Positions 34,862 through 42,962 of a stretch of 64,000 nucleotides of DNA are shown in pieces. Below the pieces are notes generated by a model. The model was not told the DNA's origin. It saw only the letters and a program-made list of their open reading frames with translations, and made no database searches. Each line of letters opens with the position of its first letter. Position 1 is the stretch's first letter. The stretch covers positions 37,967 through 101,966 of the forward strand of contig JBBAOE010000014.1 of NCBI GenBank assembly GCA_040401595.1. Direction: 5' to 3'. This DNA comes from RFPW01 sp040401595. Lineage in GTDB: Bacteria > Pseudomonadota > Gammaproteobacteria > Burkholderiales > Burkholderiaceae_E. Both the position numbers and the translations under genes were made by a program.

Positions 34862-35625
34862 GCGGTACCCGAGATCAGACTAGGCGAAAGGGCGGCGATG
34901 GCTTCGGCGAGCGACTCGCGCAGTTCGTCCGTGCGCAGACTGAGACGCTCGGTCAGCGCAGCAATGCTGATCGCGCCCACAGGACGACCGTCAACACCAA
35001 GGATCGGCATCGCGATTCCACCCATTCGCTCCACGACAACGTCGAGCAGGAGCACGAACCCCTGGTGTCGGGACTGCGCGACCTGATCGAGCAAAAAGGA
35101 TCGGCTGAGTCTTGGGTAACGCGTCGCCCACACCGCTTCGAGCTGATCGAGCACCGCGCTAATCTCCTCATCGGGCAACCAGGCCAGCAGGGCGAGGCTA
35201 CCCGCTCCGGCGCCCAGTGGCCGACGGCTGCCGACATCGAGATAGTTCGCCTGAATAGGATAATTTCCGAATTCCCGATCGATACACAAAGCCTCGATAC
35301 CGCTTCGTACCGATAGCAGCGCCGTATCTCCCGACCTCGCTGCAAGCCGCACCAGCCAGGGCCTCGCGGGCGCACGAAGATGCGCCCGCCCCTGCATCGC
35401 GAGCCCAAGATAAATGGCCTGGTCGCCCAGCCGATAGTGCCTGGAATCCACTTCGCGCTGGACAAACCCCTCGTTGCCCAGACTGTCCAGCAGGCGAAGG
35501 ATGGTTGACTTGTTCATCCCGGTCGCCAGGGCGAGATCGGTCAGGCGCATCGGCTCGGGCGTCGAAAGCGCCCTGAGAATCCGACAGATTTTCTGGACTG
35601 AATTCGAGTCAGAGGGCTTGGGCAC
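34858..35625 (-). CDS. IclR-family transcriptional regulator
   Basis: A 255-residue regulator: winged helix-turn-helix at about residues 8-70 (LTDLALATGMNKSTILRLLDSL) and the IclR effector-binding domain from about 85 to 250. The start is GTG. It lies inside the catabolic operon, 14 bases after the cyclase gene and overlapping the thiolase-fold gene, an arrangement suggesting that it controls the operon and is itself co-regulated. The palindromes between 41599 and 41671 are candidate binding sites. The inducer is probably the substrate acid or its CoA-pathway product, which is inference. Confidence 0.9.
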   Translation of the reverse strand: MPKPSDSNSVQKICRILRALSTPEPMRLTDLALATGMNKSTILRLLDSLGNEGFVQREVDSRHYRLGDQAIYLGLAMQGRAHLRAPARPWLVRLAARSGDTALLSVRSGIEALCIDREFGNYPIQANYLDVGSRRPLGAGAGSLALLAWLPDEEISAVLDQLEAVWATRYPRLSRSFLLDQVAQSRHQGFVLLLDVVVERMGGIAMPILGVDGRPVGAISIAALTERLSLRTDELRESLAEAIAALSPSLISGTA

Positions 35626-35639
35626 GTCGTCGCTGCTGT

Positions 35640-36734
35640 TCAGACGGTCGCAATCGGCGTTGATGGAGAACCCACGGCGCCAGGCAAGCGCAACGGTGGC
35701 GCCGTCAACAGAAACCGATGGCGGCCGTGGGCACGCAACCAGTCCGCCAATGGGGTGAGATGCCAGATTTCGCCCAGGTGAATGCCAAGCTTGAATAGAC
35801 AGTGCTCGTGCAGCGGCAGCGCCGCGCAGCAGCCGACATGATTGACCGCCGGCAGTGCTTCAACCGCGTAGTTATCGGCTGCCAGGATGGCAAGTCCACT
35901 ATCGGTGATCCATTGCAACAGACGCTGGTCGCGGCCGTCGAGTGCCGTGCAGGTTCCGTGCAAGGCTTCGAGCGTCGGCTGTCCGGCCATCTCAATCAGG
36001 CTCTGGGCAAATCCGGTGTGCAGCAACACCATGTCGCCGGGTTCGATCTGGACCCGATCGAGCTCCAGCACCCGCATCAGCTGGTCATATCCCACCGCGA
36101 TCTGTTGCCGCCCAAAATGCGCATGCAGATCGATCATGACCCCCCGTCCCTGAACGCCATGGCTGGCCATATGTTCGATACCGAGCGCACGGGCACCGGA
36201 CGTTGTCCGCGGGGTGCGGGTCGTCGGGACCCCGGCATCCTCCGGATCACTCGGTCCGAAGATATGAAAGCCGCCCTGATAGCCGTTGTAGTAGACCGGC
36301 TCGGGTAACCCATCTCCATTCGCATCGAACATCTGACCCGCATGCGCGAAGCTGTCCCACTGCGTGGAGTACTGCAGATACATGACGACCAGATCATCGC
36401 TGATGACATCGGTCTGCAGCGCATTGTCGTCCATCAGCCGGTAATTCATATTCGGCCGATTATTACGAATCGTGGGACGAATGACCGGGGGATAGCGGCG
36501 CGGGTTCAAGAGGTTCCCACCGGGCAGGTCCAGAGGCAGACTTAGACAGAACGTCAGCCCCTCGCGAACCTCCGCAACGCCCTCCCGGACTTTTTGCGGC
36601 GTGATGAGGTTCAGGCGCCCCAGCTGATCATCGGGGCCAAAATCCCCCCAGTTCGAGCCCGGTGGGCGCTGACGCCATCGCGGCGTCACCGACGGTTCTG
36701 GAGTCGCCTTCGCGTTTGTATGATCGATCGTCAT
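35640..36734 (-). CDS. cyclase-family metal hydrolase (PF04199)
   Basis: A 364-residue protein of the family that includes kynurenine formamidase and isatin hydrolase. The zinc motif H-x-G-T-H-x-D-x-x-x-H appears as QYSTQWDSFAH (121-131), the variant with T-Q-W-D found in the longer members; D127 and H131 are retained. It would hydrolyse an amide, lactone or formyl group. The ATG at 36734 overlaps the livF stop by four bases and has a GGGGAAGGG site; the open frame upstream belongs to livF sequence read in another frame. It is the first enzyme gene after the importer. Confidence 0.83.
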   Translation of the reverse strand: MTIDHTNAKATPEPSVTPRWRQRPPGSNWGDFGPDDQLGRLNLITPQKVREGVAEVREGLTFCLSLPLDLPGGNLLNPRRYPPVIRPTIRNNRPNMNYRLMDDNALQTDVISDDLVVMYLQYSTQWDSFAHAGQMFDANGDGLPEPVYYNGYQGGFHIFGPSDPEDAGVPTTRTPRTTSGARALGIEHMASHGVQGRGVMIDLHAHFGRQQIAVGYDQLMRVLELDRVQIEPGDMVLLHTGFAQSLIEMAGQPTLEALHGTCTALDGRDQRLLQWITDSGLAILAADNYAVEALPAVNHVGCCAALPLHEHCLFKLGIHLGEIWHLTPLADWLRAHGRHRFLLTAPPLRLPGAVGSPSTPIATV

Positions 36735-37540
36735 CCCTTCCCCCCACCAAGATAAACCCGCCGAACCAGATCGCCATCGCGCATGGCATCCGCTGAATCT
36801 GCCGCTGCCACTCGACCGGTTTCGATGAGATAGACGTAATTTGCGTGCCGCAGCGCCTTCTCGACAAGTTGTTCGACGAGCAGGATTGCCAATCCCGCTG
36901 CACAAAGCTGCGCCGCCACTTCAAGGATTCGATCAATCACCAGGGGGGCCAGACCACCAGACGGTTCGTCCAAAATCAGCAACTGCGGATCCCCGATTAC
37001 CCCCTGAGCGACCGCCAGAATCTGTTGCTGACCGCCCGACAATCGGGATGCAGGCTGATGCCGGCGCTCTGCCATCTCGGGGAACATGGCATAGACCCGA
37101 TTGAGCTTCGTTCGATCCCCCCGCGGAGAACGGGCGTAGGTGCCAATCAGCAGGTTGTCCTCCACCGTCAGCGTCTGAAAGATGCGATGGCCCTCAAGCA
37201 CCTGAACGATGCCGGCGAGTACCGTTTCCCGCGGCGGGACGCGGGTGAGATCCTGGCCTGCGAAATGAACTGAGCCGCCGCGCTTGGGCACGAGCCCGGA
37301 AATCGCGTGAAGGATGGTGCTTTTACCGGCGCCATTGCGGCCGAGCATGACGACGAACTCTCCCGCCCGGACATCAAACGAGACACCGTGAACGACTTCA
37401 GCCTTGCCATAGGCCACCCGCAGATCATGGACTTCCAGCAGGACCCGACCGGGCCGCTCGGACTTGGGAGAGCCCTGATCGTTGGCGGACTTCCGCCCCT
37501 GCAGGTCCATCGCTTGAGCGGGGGTAGCAAGGTCCATCAT
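36731..37540 (-). CDS. livF: Liv-type ABC transporter ATP-binding protein
   Basis: A 269-residue ABC ATPase of the branched-chain amino acid importer group (HAAT). Walker A GRNGAGKS is at 67-74, signature LSGGQQQIL and Walker B LLILDEPSGGLAPL follow. The first 33 residues are a non-conserved extension; translation could instead begin at M11. Four-base overlaps link it to livG upstream and to the cyclase downstream. With a catabolic operon attached, the substrate is more likely an aromatic or other organic acid than leucine. Confidence 0.88.
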   Translation of the reverse strand: MMDLATPAQAMDLQGRKSANDQGSPKSERPGRVLLEVHDLRVAYGKAEVVHGVSFDVRAGEFVVMLGRNGAGKSTILHAISGLVPKRGGSVHFAGQDLTRVPPRETVLAGIVQVLEGHRIFQTLTVEDNLLIGTYARSPRGDRTKLNRVYAMFPEMAERRHQPASRLSGGQQQILAVAQGVIGDPQLLILDEPSGGLAPLVIDRILEVAAQLCAAGLAILLVEQLVEKALRHANYVYLIETGRVAAADSADAMRDGDLVRRVYLGGGKG

Positions 37541-38379
37541 GCGCCCAGATACACCCGGATCACTTCCGGATCATGACGAACATCCTGCGGGCGGCCATGG
37601 CAGATCATCCGGCCGATATCGAGCGTCGTCACACGATCACAGACCCGGAACACAAAGTCCGTATGGTGCTCGACCAACAGAACGCCAATGCCAGCGTCAC
37701 GGATCGTTTGAATGATGCCACCCAGATGCTCGATCTCATCGTTGGATAAGCCGCCCGCAGGTTCGTCGAGCAAAATGAAGCCGGGGCGCATGGCGAGGCC
37801 GCGGGCAATTTCGAGAAACCGCTGCTCCGCATGCTCAAGCAGATTCGCGCGCCGATCGATCGCATGACTCAGGCCGACGCCATGCAGGAGTTCAGCCGCT
37901 TGATCGAGCAGGACCCGATCTGCACGCGCCATACGCGGCAGACCCAGAGCGGTCGGCAGAAAGCCGGGTTCAACATGGGTCCACGCCCCCAGCACAACAT
38001 TATCGAGTACACTCAGTGTGCCGAGAAGCCGAGGTTTCTGAAAGGTTCGGGCGACACCGAGCTGGGCCCGCCGTCGCACCGACGCCTGGGCAAGCTCTTC
38101 ACCGCGCAGCTGAATCGCACCGGACGTCGGTTGGTAATACCCCGACAGCAGATTGAGCAAGGTCGTCTTGCCGCTCCCGTTGGGTCCGATCAGTCCATGG
38201 ACCTCGCCGGGACGCAAGTCGAGCGAGACCTGATCGAGCGCAACCACCGCTCCAAACTGCTTGGTGACCCCCCGGGCACTCAGAGAACCCGTACGCAAGG
38301 CCCCGTCGCGTTGCTGGCTCTGCGGTGACAACACCGGAGCGGTTTGTGCGGATGAATCGAGGCTGGATTGCTGCATCAT
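37537..38379 (-). CDS. livG: Liv-type ABC transporter ATP-binding protein
   Basis: A 280-residue ABC ATPase with Walker A GPNGSGKT at 65-72, the LivG-specific VARTFQKPRL Q-loop and Walker B FILLDEPAGGLSN. A polar N-terminal extension of some 30 residues precedes the domain. The signature region (HAEQRFLEIARGLA) replaces the usual LSYGEQ with a divergent LLEHAEQ, which is unusual for the family. It overlaps livM and livF by four bases each. Confidence 0.87.
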   Translation of the reverse strand: MMQQSSLDSSAQTAPVLSPQSQQRDGALRTGSLSARGVTKQFGAVVALDQVSLDLRPGEVHGLIGPNGSGKTTLLNLLSGYYQPTSGAIQLRGEELAQASVRRRAQLGVARTFQKPRLLGTLSVLDNVVLGAWTHVEPGFLPTALGLPRMARADRVLLDQAAELLHGVGLSHAIDRRANLLEHAEQRFLEIARGLAMRPGFILLDEPAGGLSNDEIEHLGGIIQTIRDAGIGVLLVEHHTDFVFRVCDRVTTLDIGRMICHGRPQDVRHDPEVIRVYLGA

Positions 38380-39383
38380 TTCAAGGCCTGGATTGATGCA
38401 ATCGCCTTGGCGAGTCGCGGCAGATCCGGCGCAACCGGAACGCTCACGCCACTGCGCGGCCGCAATCGCTGGGCAATCAGTTCGAACACTCGACCAATCC
38501 CCTCGGGCACAACCAGAACGACGAGCAGCAAGAGCAGTCCGTAGAAGAAATTGCCAAGCTTCGCCAATGGCGCGACGAGCTCGGGCAATGCTGTCAGGAC
38601 CGCAACCCCGAGAAACGGGCCGACAATGCTGCCGCGTCCACCGATGATGATGCAGACAAAGAAGAACAAGCTCAGCTCGAAATGAAAGGTATCGGGTGTG
38701 ATGTAGCTCTGCAGCGAACCAAACAGGGCGCCACCGACACCTGCAGCAATGCCGCTGAAGACAAACGTGGTGAGCTTGGCCCGAAACACCGGCACACCGA
38801 CGGCCTGCGCAGTCACCGGATTATCCCGAATGGCAATCAACCCACGACCGTACATTTGGCGAGCGACGTTCCAGGTCAGCACGCTCGCCAGCGCTGCGCC
38901 GATCACGGTGAGGTAATAAAATCCGACGGGCGTATCAAAGGGTGCCGGGAACGCTGGGACCGGCAAACCGACGCCACCACCGGTGAGACTGCCCTGCGCC
39001 AGCGCGAACTCGCCCACGATGAGTGCAAACGCCATCGTTGCCATGGCGAAATAAAAACCAGGCAGTCGCAGCGAGGGCAGGCCGAGCAGCAACCCACACA
39101 AACCGCATAAAGCCCCGGCAAGCGCAACGGACGCGAAGGCCGGTAAGCCCCACTTGCCACTCAGGATGGCAAAGGCATAAGCACCGATCGACAGCAGGCC
39201 GACATGCCCGATCGAGAGCTGACCGGAATAGCCCACCACCAAATTGAGCCCGGCGATCAACACCCAATAGCAACAGATCAGAGCTGCCAGGTGAACCTGA
39301 TACTGGTCACTCGACCAGAATGGAAGACTGATTGCGACCAATGCAAGCGTGACAATCCAGAGCAGTCGATTTCGGGAGTTCAT
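38376..39383 (-). CDS. livM: Liv-type ABC transporter permease
   Basis: A 335-residue inner-membrane permease with about ten hydrophobic segments; NLVVGYSGQLSIGHVGLLSIGAY (quoted region about 47-69) is the conserved early LivM block and ALIAIRDNPVTAQAVGVPVFRAKL-like sequence the ATPase-contacting loop. It forms the heteromeric channel with the LivH protein, whose gene ends five bases upstream. The C-terminal 35 residues are polar and cytosolic. Confidence 0.88.
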   Translation of the reverse strand: MNSRNRLLWIVTLALVAISLPFWSSDQYQVHLAALICCYWVLIAGLNLVVGYSGQLSIGHVGLLSIGAYAFAILSGKWGLPAFASVALAGALCGLCGLLLGLPSLRLPGFYFAMATMAFALIVGEFALAQGSLTGGGVGLPVPAFPAPFDTPVGFYYLTVIGAALASVLTWNVARQMYGRGLIAIRDNPVTAQAVGVPVFRAKLTTFVFSGIAAGVGGALFGSLQSYITPDTFHFELSLFFFVCIIIGGRGSIVGPFLGVAVLTALPELVAPLAKLGNFFYGLLLLLVVLVVPEGIGRVFELIAQRLRPRSGVSVPVAPDLPRLAKAIASIQALK

Positions 39384-39388
39384 CAGAT

Positions 39389-40249
39389 TCAGACCGGGCG
39401 GACCTGCTGAGCGCCCAACAAGCCTTCGGGCTTGACCAGGAGCACCACCATGAGCAGCCCGACCGCGATCGTCTGCTGGTATTCGCCGCCAAAGAGATAG
39501 CTAGCAAATGTGTTCAGAAGTCCAAGGGTCAGGCCACCGATCAGTGCGCCCAGATTGCTACCCAGGCCACCGACTGCAAGCGCGATGAACCCATTGAGTG
39601 TGAGCGTCAGGCCGAGTGCAAAGTAGGCAAAGGTCAATTGCCCGGCGGCAAAGCCCGCGAGTCCACCCAGTGCGCCTGCGATCACATAGGAGGCCACTCG
39701 AATCCGGTCGGTGGACACGCCGCGAGCTCGGGCGGCAAACGCATCTTCCGACATCGCGAGGAAGAGTTTTCCGTACATGGTGCGGCGATAGAAGAACTCG
39801 AGCCCGATCGCCATCAGCCCCGCCAGAGCGATGGGGAGCCAGAACTTCTGATCGCCGATCCCAGCCGAAAAATCCTGGGGGATCAGTCGTGGAAACGGTT
39901 TGGGTTCTGTTCCCCACCATAATCCGACCGCTTGTTGAACCATCGTCGCCATGGCCAGGGTGCTGAGGAGCCAGAGGTGTTCGTCGCTGCGGGCAAGGAC
40001 GCGGCGGATCGCGATCAGATCGGTCAACCAGCCAAACAGGCCGCCCACCAGAATCGCCGCGATGAGGCCCAACCACCAGGGCTGACCCAACGCGCTGATG
40101 GCATAGGCGCCAAACACCCCACCCAGCATCGCAATATGGCCGGTCGTGACCGACAGGACCTTCGAGGTCGAATACATGACGTTGTAGGAGAGGGCGGTGG
40201 CTGCAAACAAGGCGCCAATCGCCAGGCCAGAGACAATCACCATCAGCAT
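39389..40249 (-). CDS. livH: Liv-type ABC transporter permease
   Basis: A 286-residue inner-membrane permease with about eight hydrophobic segments, ending VVLLVKPEGLLG, the usual LivH C-terminus. The loop SEDAFAARARGVSTDRIRVASY is the coupling-helix region. It begins 75 bases downstream of the receptor gene, after a long stem-loop, and is followed after five bases by livM. Confidence 0.88.
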   Translation of the reverse strand: MLMVIVSGLAIGALFAATALSYNVMYSTSKVLSVTTGHIAMLGGVFGAYAISALGQPWWLGLIAAILVGGLFGWLTDLIAIRRVLARSDEHLWLLSTLAMATMVQQAVGLWWGTEPKPFPRLIPQDFSAGIGDQKFWLPIALAGLMAIGLEFFYRRTMYGKLFLAMSEDAFAARARGVSTDRIRVASYVIAGALGGLAGFAAGQLTFAYFALGLTLTLNGFIALAVGGLGSNLGALIGGLTLGLLNTFASYLFGGEYQQTIAVGLLMVVLLVKPEGLLGAQQVRPV

Positions 40250-40282
40250 GAAAGCGATCCCAATGCAGAATTCAGGTGCGAA

Positions 40283-40323
40283 GGGTGCGCTGTGAGCCGG
40301 GCCGTCCGCTCACAGCGCAACCC
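40283..40323 (-). promoter_or_regulatory. long stem-loop between livK and livH
   Basis: TGCGCTGTGAGC (40286-40297) and GCTCACAGCGCA (40308-40319) are perfect inverted repeats of 12 bp around a ten-base loop; the stem extends to GGG/CCC at 40283-40285 and 40321-40323 with one bulged base. No T-run follows on the minus strand. Such a stem after a binding-protein gene usually protects its mRNA or attenuates read-through, giving more receptor than permease. Confidence 0.7.
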
Positions 40324-40324
40324 A

Positions 40325-41509
40325 TCAGCGCGGCGCCAACTTGAAGGTGCCGTCCTTGAACGAATTGGCGACGTTGACCGCCATGTTGCTGTCGGGGAAC
40401 CCGTTGCGCTGCGTGGCCGACCAGTTATAGGTCGCGTAGACGCCCCGGAATTCACCCGTATTTTCCAGAACTTTCTGGATAGCAGCAGGATCCGTCCCGT
40501 TGGCACCCTTGACCGCATGCTCGATGATCTTGACCGTGTCATACCCCATGGCGACCCACCAGAAGAGGATATCGATTTCGCCACCTGCTGCGAGTTTGGG
40601 ACGCACCTTGTCGACCAGCATCTGTGTGGCTGCGGGGAGTTTTCCGTCAGCCCCATAGGTCGTACTGGCGTAACCCGATGCGTAGGTTTGATCCCAGTAT
40701 TCGGGCTTGTTGAGTAGCTTGCGGATCTGGGGCGCCATGACCGCAGGGTGGCCCACGACCGGGACGTTCCAGCCCATATCGCCGCGGGCATTGAGCAGGC
40801 GGCCCAGCAACCCGGTCGCTGCTGACCAGGGCATCACCACATCCGCACCGGCAGCGCGCGCTTTCCCCAGTTCATCACTCAGATCGGTCTTGTTGGGATC
40901 GAGCAGCACCGTGTAGACGGGTTTGACGCCTGCCGCTTCGAGAAGCTCCTGGGCAGTCTTCGCGCTGGAGGTGCCATAACCCGTCGTATCGCCGATCACC
41001 GCGACCTTGGATTTCTTCAGGACCTTGAGCGCGTAGTCATTCCCGGTCGAAATCCACTGCTTGTTGGTATTGATGACCCGAAACGCTCTGGGATATTTCA
41101 CGGGATCAATCAGTTCATCGAGCGCACCAATGATGAGATTCGGCACGCCTGCCCGCGCAATGATCGGCGTCGTCGCCAGCCCCTCACCGGAATTCACCGG
41201 TCCGATGATGAAGTGAACCTTTTCGCTGAACGCCAACTGCTGGGCCAGATTGACCGCCTTGGTCGGATCACCACTGGTATCTCGGGTCAGCAATTCAATC
41301 TTGCGCCCCCCGATCCCGCCGGCGGCATTGATCTCGTCGACCGCGAGTTGAACCCCCTGGTTCTCTGCAATCGCTGCTGAGGATAACGGTCCTGTCAGAG
41401 ACGATAACCAGCCGACCTTGATCGTGTTCTGGGCTGATGCCAGACCGCTGGCGCAGGCAAGCGCGAGGCCCGCCAACATCCCGGATAAAAGTTTTGATGG
41501 ACGAAACAT
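40325..41509 (-). CDS. livK: Liv-type ABC transporter periplasmic receptor
   Basis: A 394-residue periplasmic binding protein (type I fold). The signal peptide ends after GLASA; mature residues begin QNTIKVGWLSSLTGPLS, and AVDEINAAGGIGGRKIEL is the family's second landmark. A perfect AGGAGG lies four bases before the ATG, and a promoter with TTGACA is about 80 bases upstream, so this is the first gene of the catabolic operon. The ligand pocket type cannot be read, but many such receptors in this phylum bind aromatic acids. Confidence 0.9.
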   Translation of the reverse strand: MFRPSKLLSGMLAGLALACASGLASAQNTIKVGWLSSLTGPLSSAAIAENQGVQLAVDEINAAGGIGGRKIELLTRDTSGDPTKAVNLAQQLAFSEKVHFIIGPVNSGEGLATTPIIARAGVPNLIIGALDELIDPVKYPRAFRVINTNKQWISTGNDYALKVLKKSKVAVIGDTTGYGTSSAKTAQELLEAAGVKPVYTVLLDPNKTDLSDELGKARAAGADVVMPWSAATGLLGRLLNARGDMGWNVPVVGHPAVMAPQIRKLLNKPEYWDQTYASGYASTTYGADGKLPAATQMLVDKVRPKLAAGGEIDILFWWVAMGYDTVKIIEHAVKGANGTDPAAIQKVLENTGEFRGVYATYNWSATQRNGFPDSNMAVNVANSFKDGTFKLAPR

Positions 41510-41559
41510 GTTGCCTCCTGATTCTGGTAGCCCCCATATTTTTCGGGGTTCTGGATAAG

Positions 41560-41589
41560 ACTATTGGTCGGATGGACGGCACCTGTCAA
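41560..41589 (-). promoter_or_regulatory. sigma70-like promoter of the livK operon
   Basis: On the minus strand TTGACA (41589-41584) is followed after 18 bases by AATAGT (41565-41560), a perfect -35 and a four-of-six -10 hexamer. Transcription would start near 41553, some 45 bases before the livK ATG, which has a perfect AGGAGG site at about 41514-41519. Confidence 0.5.
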
Positions 41590-41598
41590 CCGGACAAA

Positions 41599-41613
41599 CC
41601 CTGATATCCAGGG
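41599..41613. promoter_or_regulatory. inverted repeat, candidate operator
   Basis: CCCTG (41599-41603) and CAGGG (41609-41613) flank ATATC. The site lies about ten bases upstream of the -35 hexamer of the livK promoter, a usual position for an activator. Confidence 0.35.
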
Positions 41614-41656
41614 CGGATGATTGGGTGCGACCCTTAATAACCCACCAGAACTCAGG

Positions 41657-41671
41657 CCACCGCAGCGGTGG
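41657..41671. promoter_or_regulatory. 15-bp palindrome, candidate operator
   Basis: CCACCGC (41657-41663) and GCGGTGG (41665-41671) are perfect inverted repeats around a single A. It lies in the region shared by the divergent livK and cupin operons, about 72 bases before the cupin start, and could be a regulator-binding site (IclR family or other). Confidence 0.4.
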
Positions 41672-41743
41672 AGAGCAGCAACTTCAGGTCAATAGAGGAC
41701 TTGGATTTTGGCGGGTTGACCCATGTTCCGATCAGGAGAAAAC

Positions 41744-42148
41744 ATGCATGCCACCGGTCCCGCCGCAGCCTTTGATCCTGCGAACCGACCCGCACATCTC
41801 GCCTCACATTATCTGGACGTCCCAGGGATGCCTTGGGAGGACTCGCCCTTCCCCGGAATTCAATTCAAGACGCTGTATGCAGACACCGCATCCGGGATGT
41901 CGACCCTATTGGTCAAAATGGCACCGGGTTCGGTGATTCCGCTGCATGAGCACACGGCCGTCGAACAAAGTTATGTGCTTGAGGGAAGCTTGGAGGATGA
42001 TGAAGGAAAGTGTTATGCCGGGGGGTTCGTCTGGCGACCAGGCGGCAATATCCATGAGGCGCTGTCACCCGATGGCGCCCTGATCCTGTCAATCTTCATG
42101 AAACCAAACAAATTCTTCTCCGGCACAAAGTTCTTTACCGAACTTTGA
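41744..42148 (+). CDS. cupin-domain protein, dioxygenase-like
   Basis: A 134-residue single-domain cupin. The metal-binding motif PLHEHTAVEQSYVLEG carries H-x-H and the glutamate; GNIHEAL supplies the last histidine, so a full 3-His-1-Glu site is visible. It resembles the 2,4'-dihydroxyacetophenone dioxygenase-like and acetylacetone-cleaving cupins, which cut C-C bonds beside carbonyls. AGGAGA five bases upstream fixes the ATG at 41744 in preference to one at 41723. It leads the + strand catabolic run. Confidence 0.8.
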   Translation: MHATGPAAAFDPANRPAHLASHYLDVPGMPWEDSPFPGIQFKTLYADTASGMSTLLVKMAPGSVIPLHEHTAVEQSYVLEGSLEDDEGKCYAGGFVWRPGGNIHEALSPDGALILSIFMKPNKFFSGTKFFTEL

Positions 42149-42173
42149 TCTGCATTCTTCAGGCATCGAGACC

Positions 42174-42962
42174 GTGCTCCGTTTTAATCCCAATTTGCGC
42201 TGGCTCTTCACCGAATTTCCCATGCTCGATCGCTATGAGGCGGCCGCGAACGCAGGATTTCGTGGGGTTGAAGTTGCATTTCCCTATGCCTACCCGGCCC
42301 ATGAGATCGCCAGTCGCTTACGGGACAACGATCTCACGCTGGTGCAGATCCTGAGCCCGTTTGACTGGGACGGCGGCGAACGGGGGCTCGCTGCCTTGCC
42401 CGACCGAATCGCGGATTTTCGGTCCAGCATCGATATCGCCATCGAATACGCAATCGCGGTCGGCCGACCCATGGTGCACGTCATGACCGGCAACATCGTG
42501 GCTGGAATGGACTGGACGCGTTGCTGGGCGACCTTCCTGGAAAACCTCGACTGGGCCGCTCCGCGTCTTGCCCGCGAAGGTCTCACGCTTATTCTCGAAC
42601 CTTGCTGCCGGGCGCGATTCCCAGATTATCTGTACGCCCGACTTGATCAGGGCGTGGCCGCCATCCGTTCGCTGACCCATCAAAATATCAAACTCTGTTA
42701 CGACACATACCATGTCCAGATGGAAGAAGGCGCGCTAACCGCCCACCTCGAAGCGGTCTTCGACGATATTGGCCATATTCAAATTGGCAATGTGCCGGGG
42801 CGCCATGAACCCGGGACGGGTGAGATCCACTTCCCTTACCTCTTCGAGAAACTCGAATCGCTCGGCTGGAAGGGTTGGATCGGCTGTGAATACACCCCCT
42901 CGGCACACACGCTTGACACGTTGAGTTGGGGAGCCAGATTCGGTATTCAAGGTCGTTCCTGA
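42174..42962 (+). CDS. hydroxypyruvate-isomerase-like TIM-barrel protein
   Basis: A 262-residue xylose-isomerase-type barrel close to Hyi/OtnI. Metal-site glutamates are likely E142 in LILEPCC and E239 in GCEYTPS; YDTYHVQ (176-182) and HIQIGNVPGRHEPGTGEI are family blocks. The usual E-P-I-N is E-P-C-C here, so the active site differs from true hydroxypyruvate isomerases. The start is GTG at 42174. Its TGA overlaps the ATG of the Rieske oxygenase gene (TGATG). A sugar or keto-acid isomerase or a barrel-type dehydratase are both possible. Confidence 0.78.
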   Translation: MLRFNPNLRWLFTEFPMLDRYEAAANAGFRGVEVAFPYAYPAHEIASRLRDNDLTLVQILSPFDWDGGERGLAALPDRIADFRSSIDIAIEYAIAVGRPMVHVMTGNIVAGMDWTRCWATFLENLDWAAPRLAREGLTLILEPCCRARFPDYLYARLDQGVAAIRSLTHQNIKLCYDTYHVQMEEGALTAHLEAVFDDIGHIQIGNVPGRHEPGTGEIHFPYLFEKLESLGWKGWIGCEYTPSAHTLDTLSWGARFGIQGRS

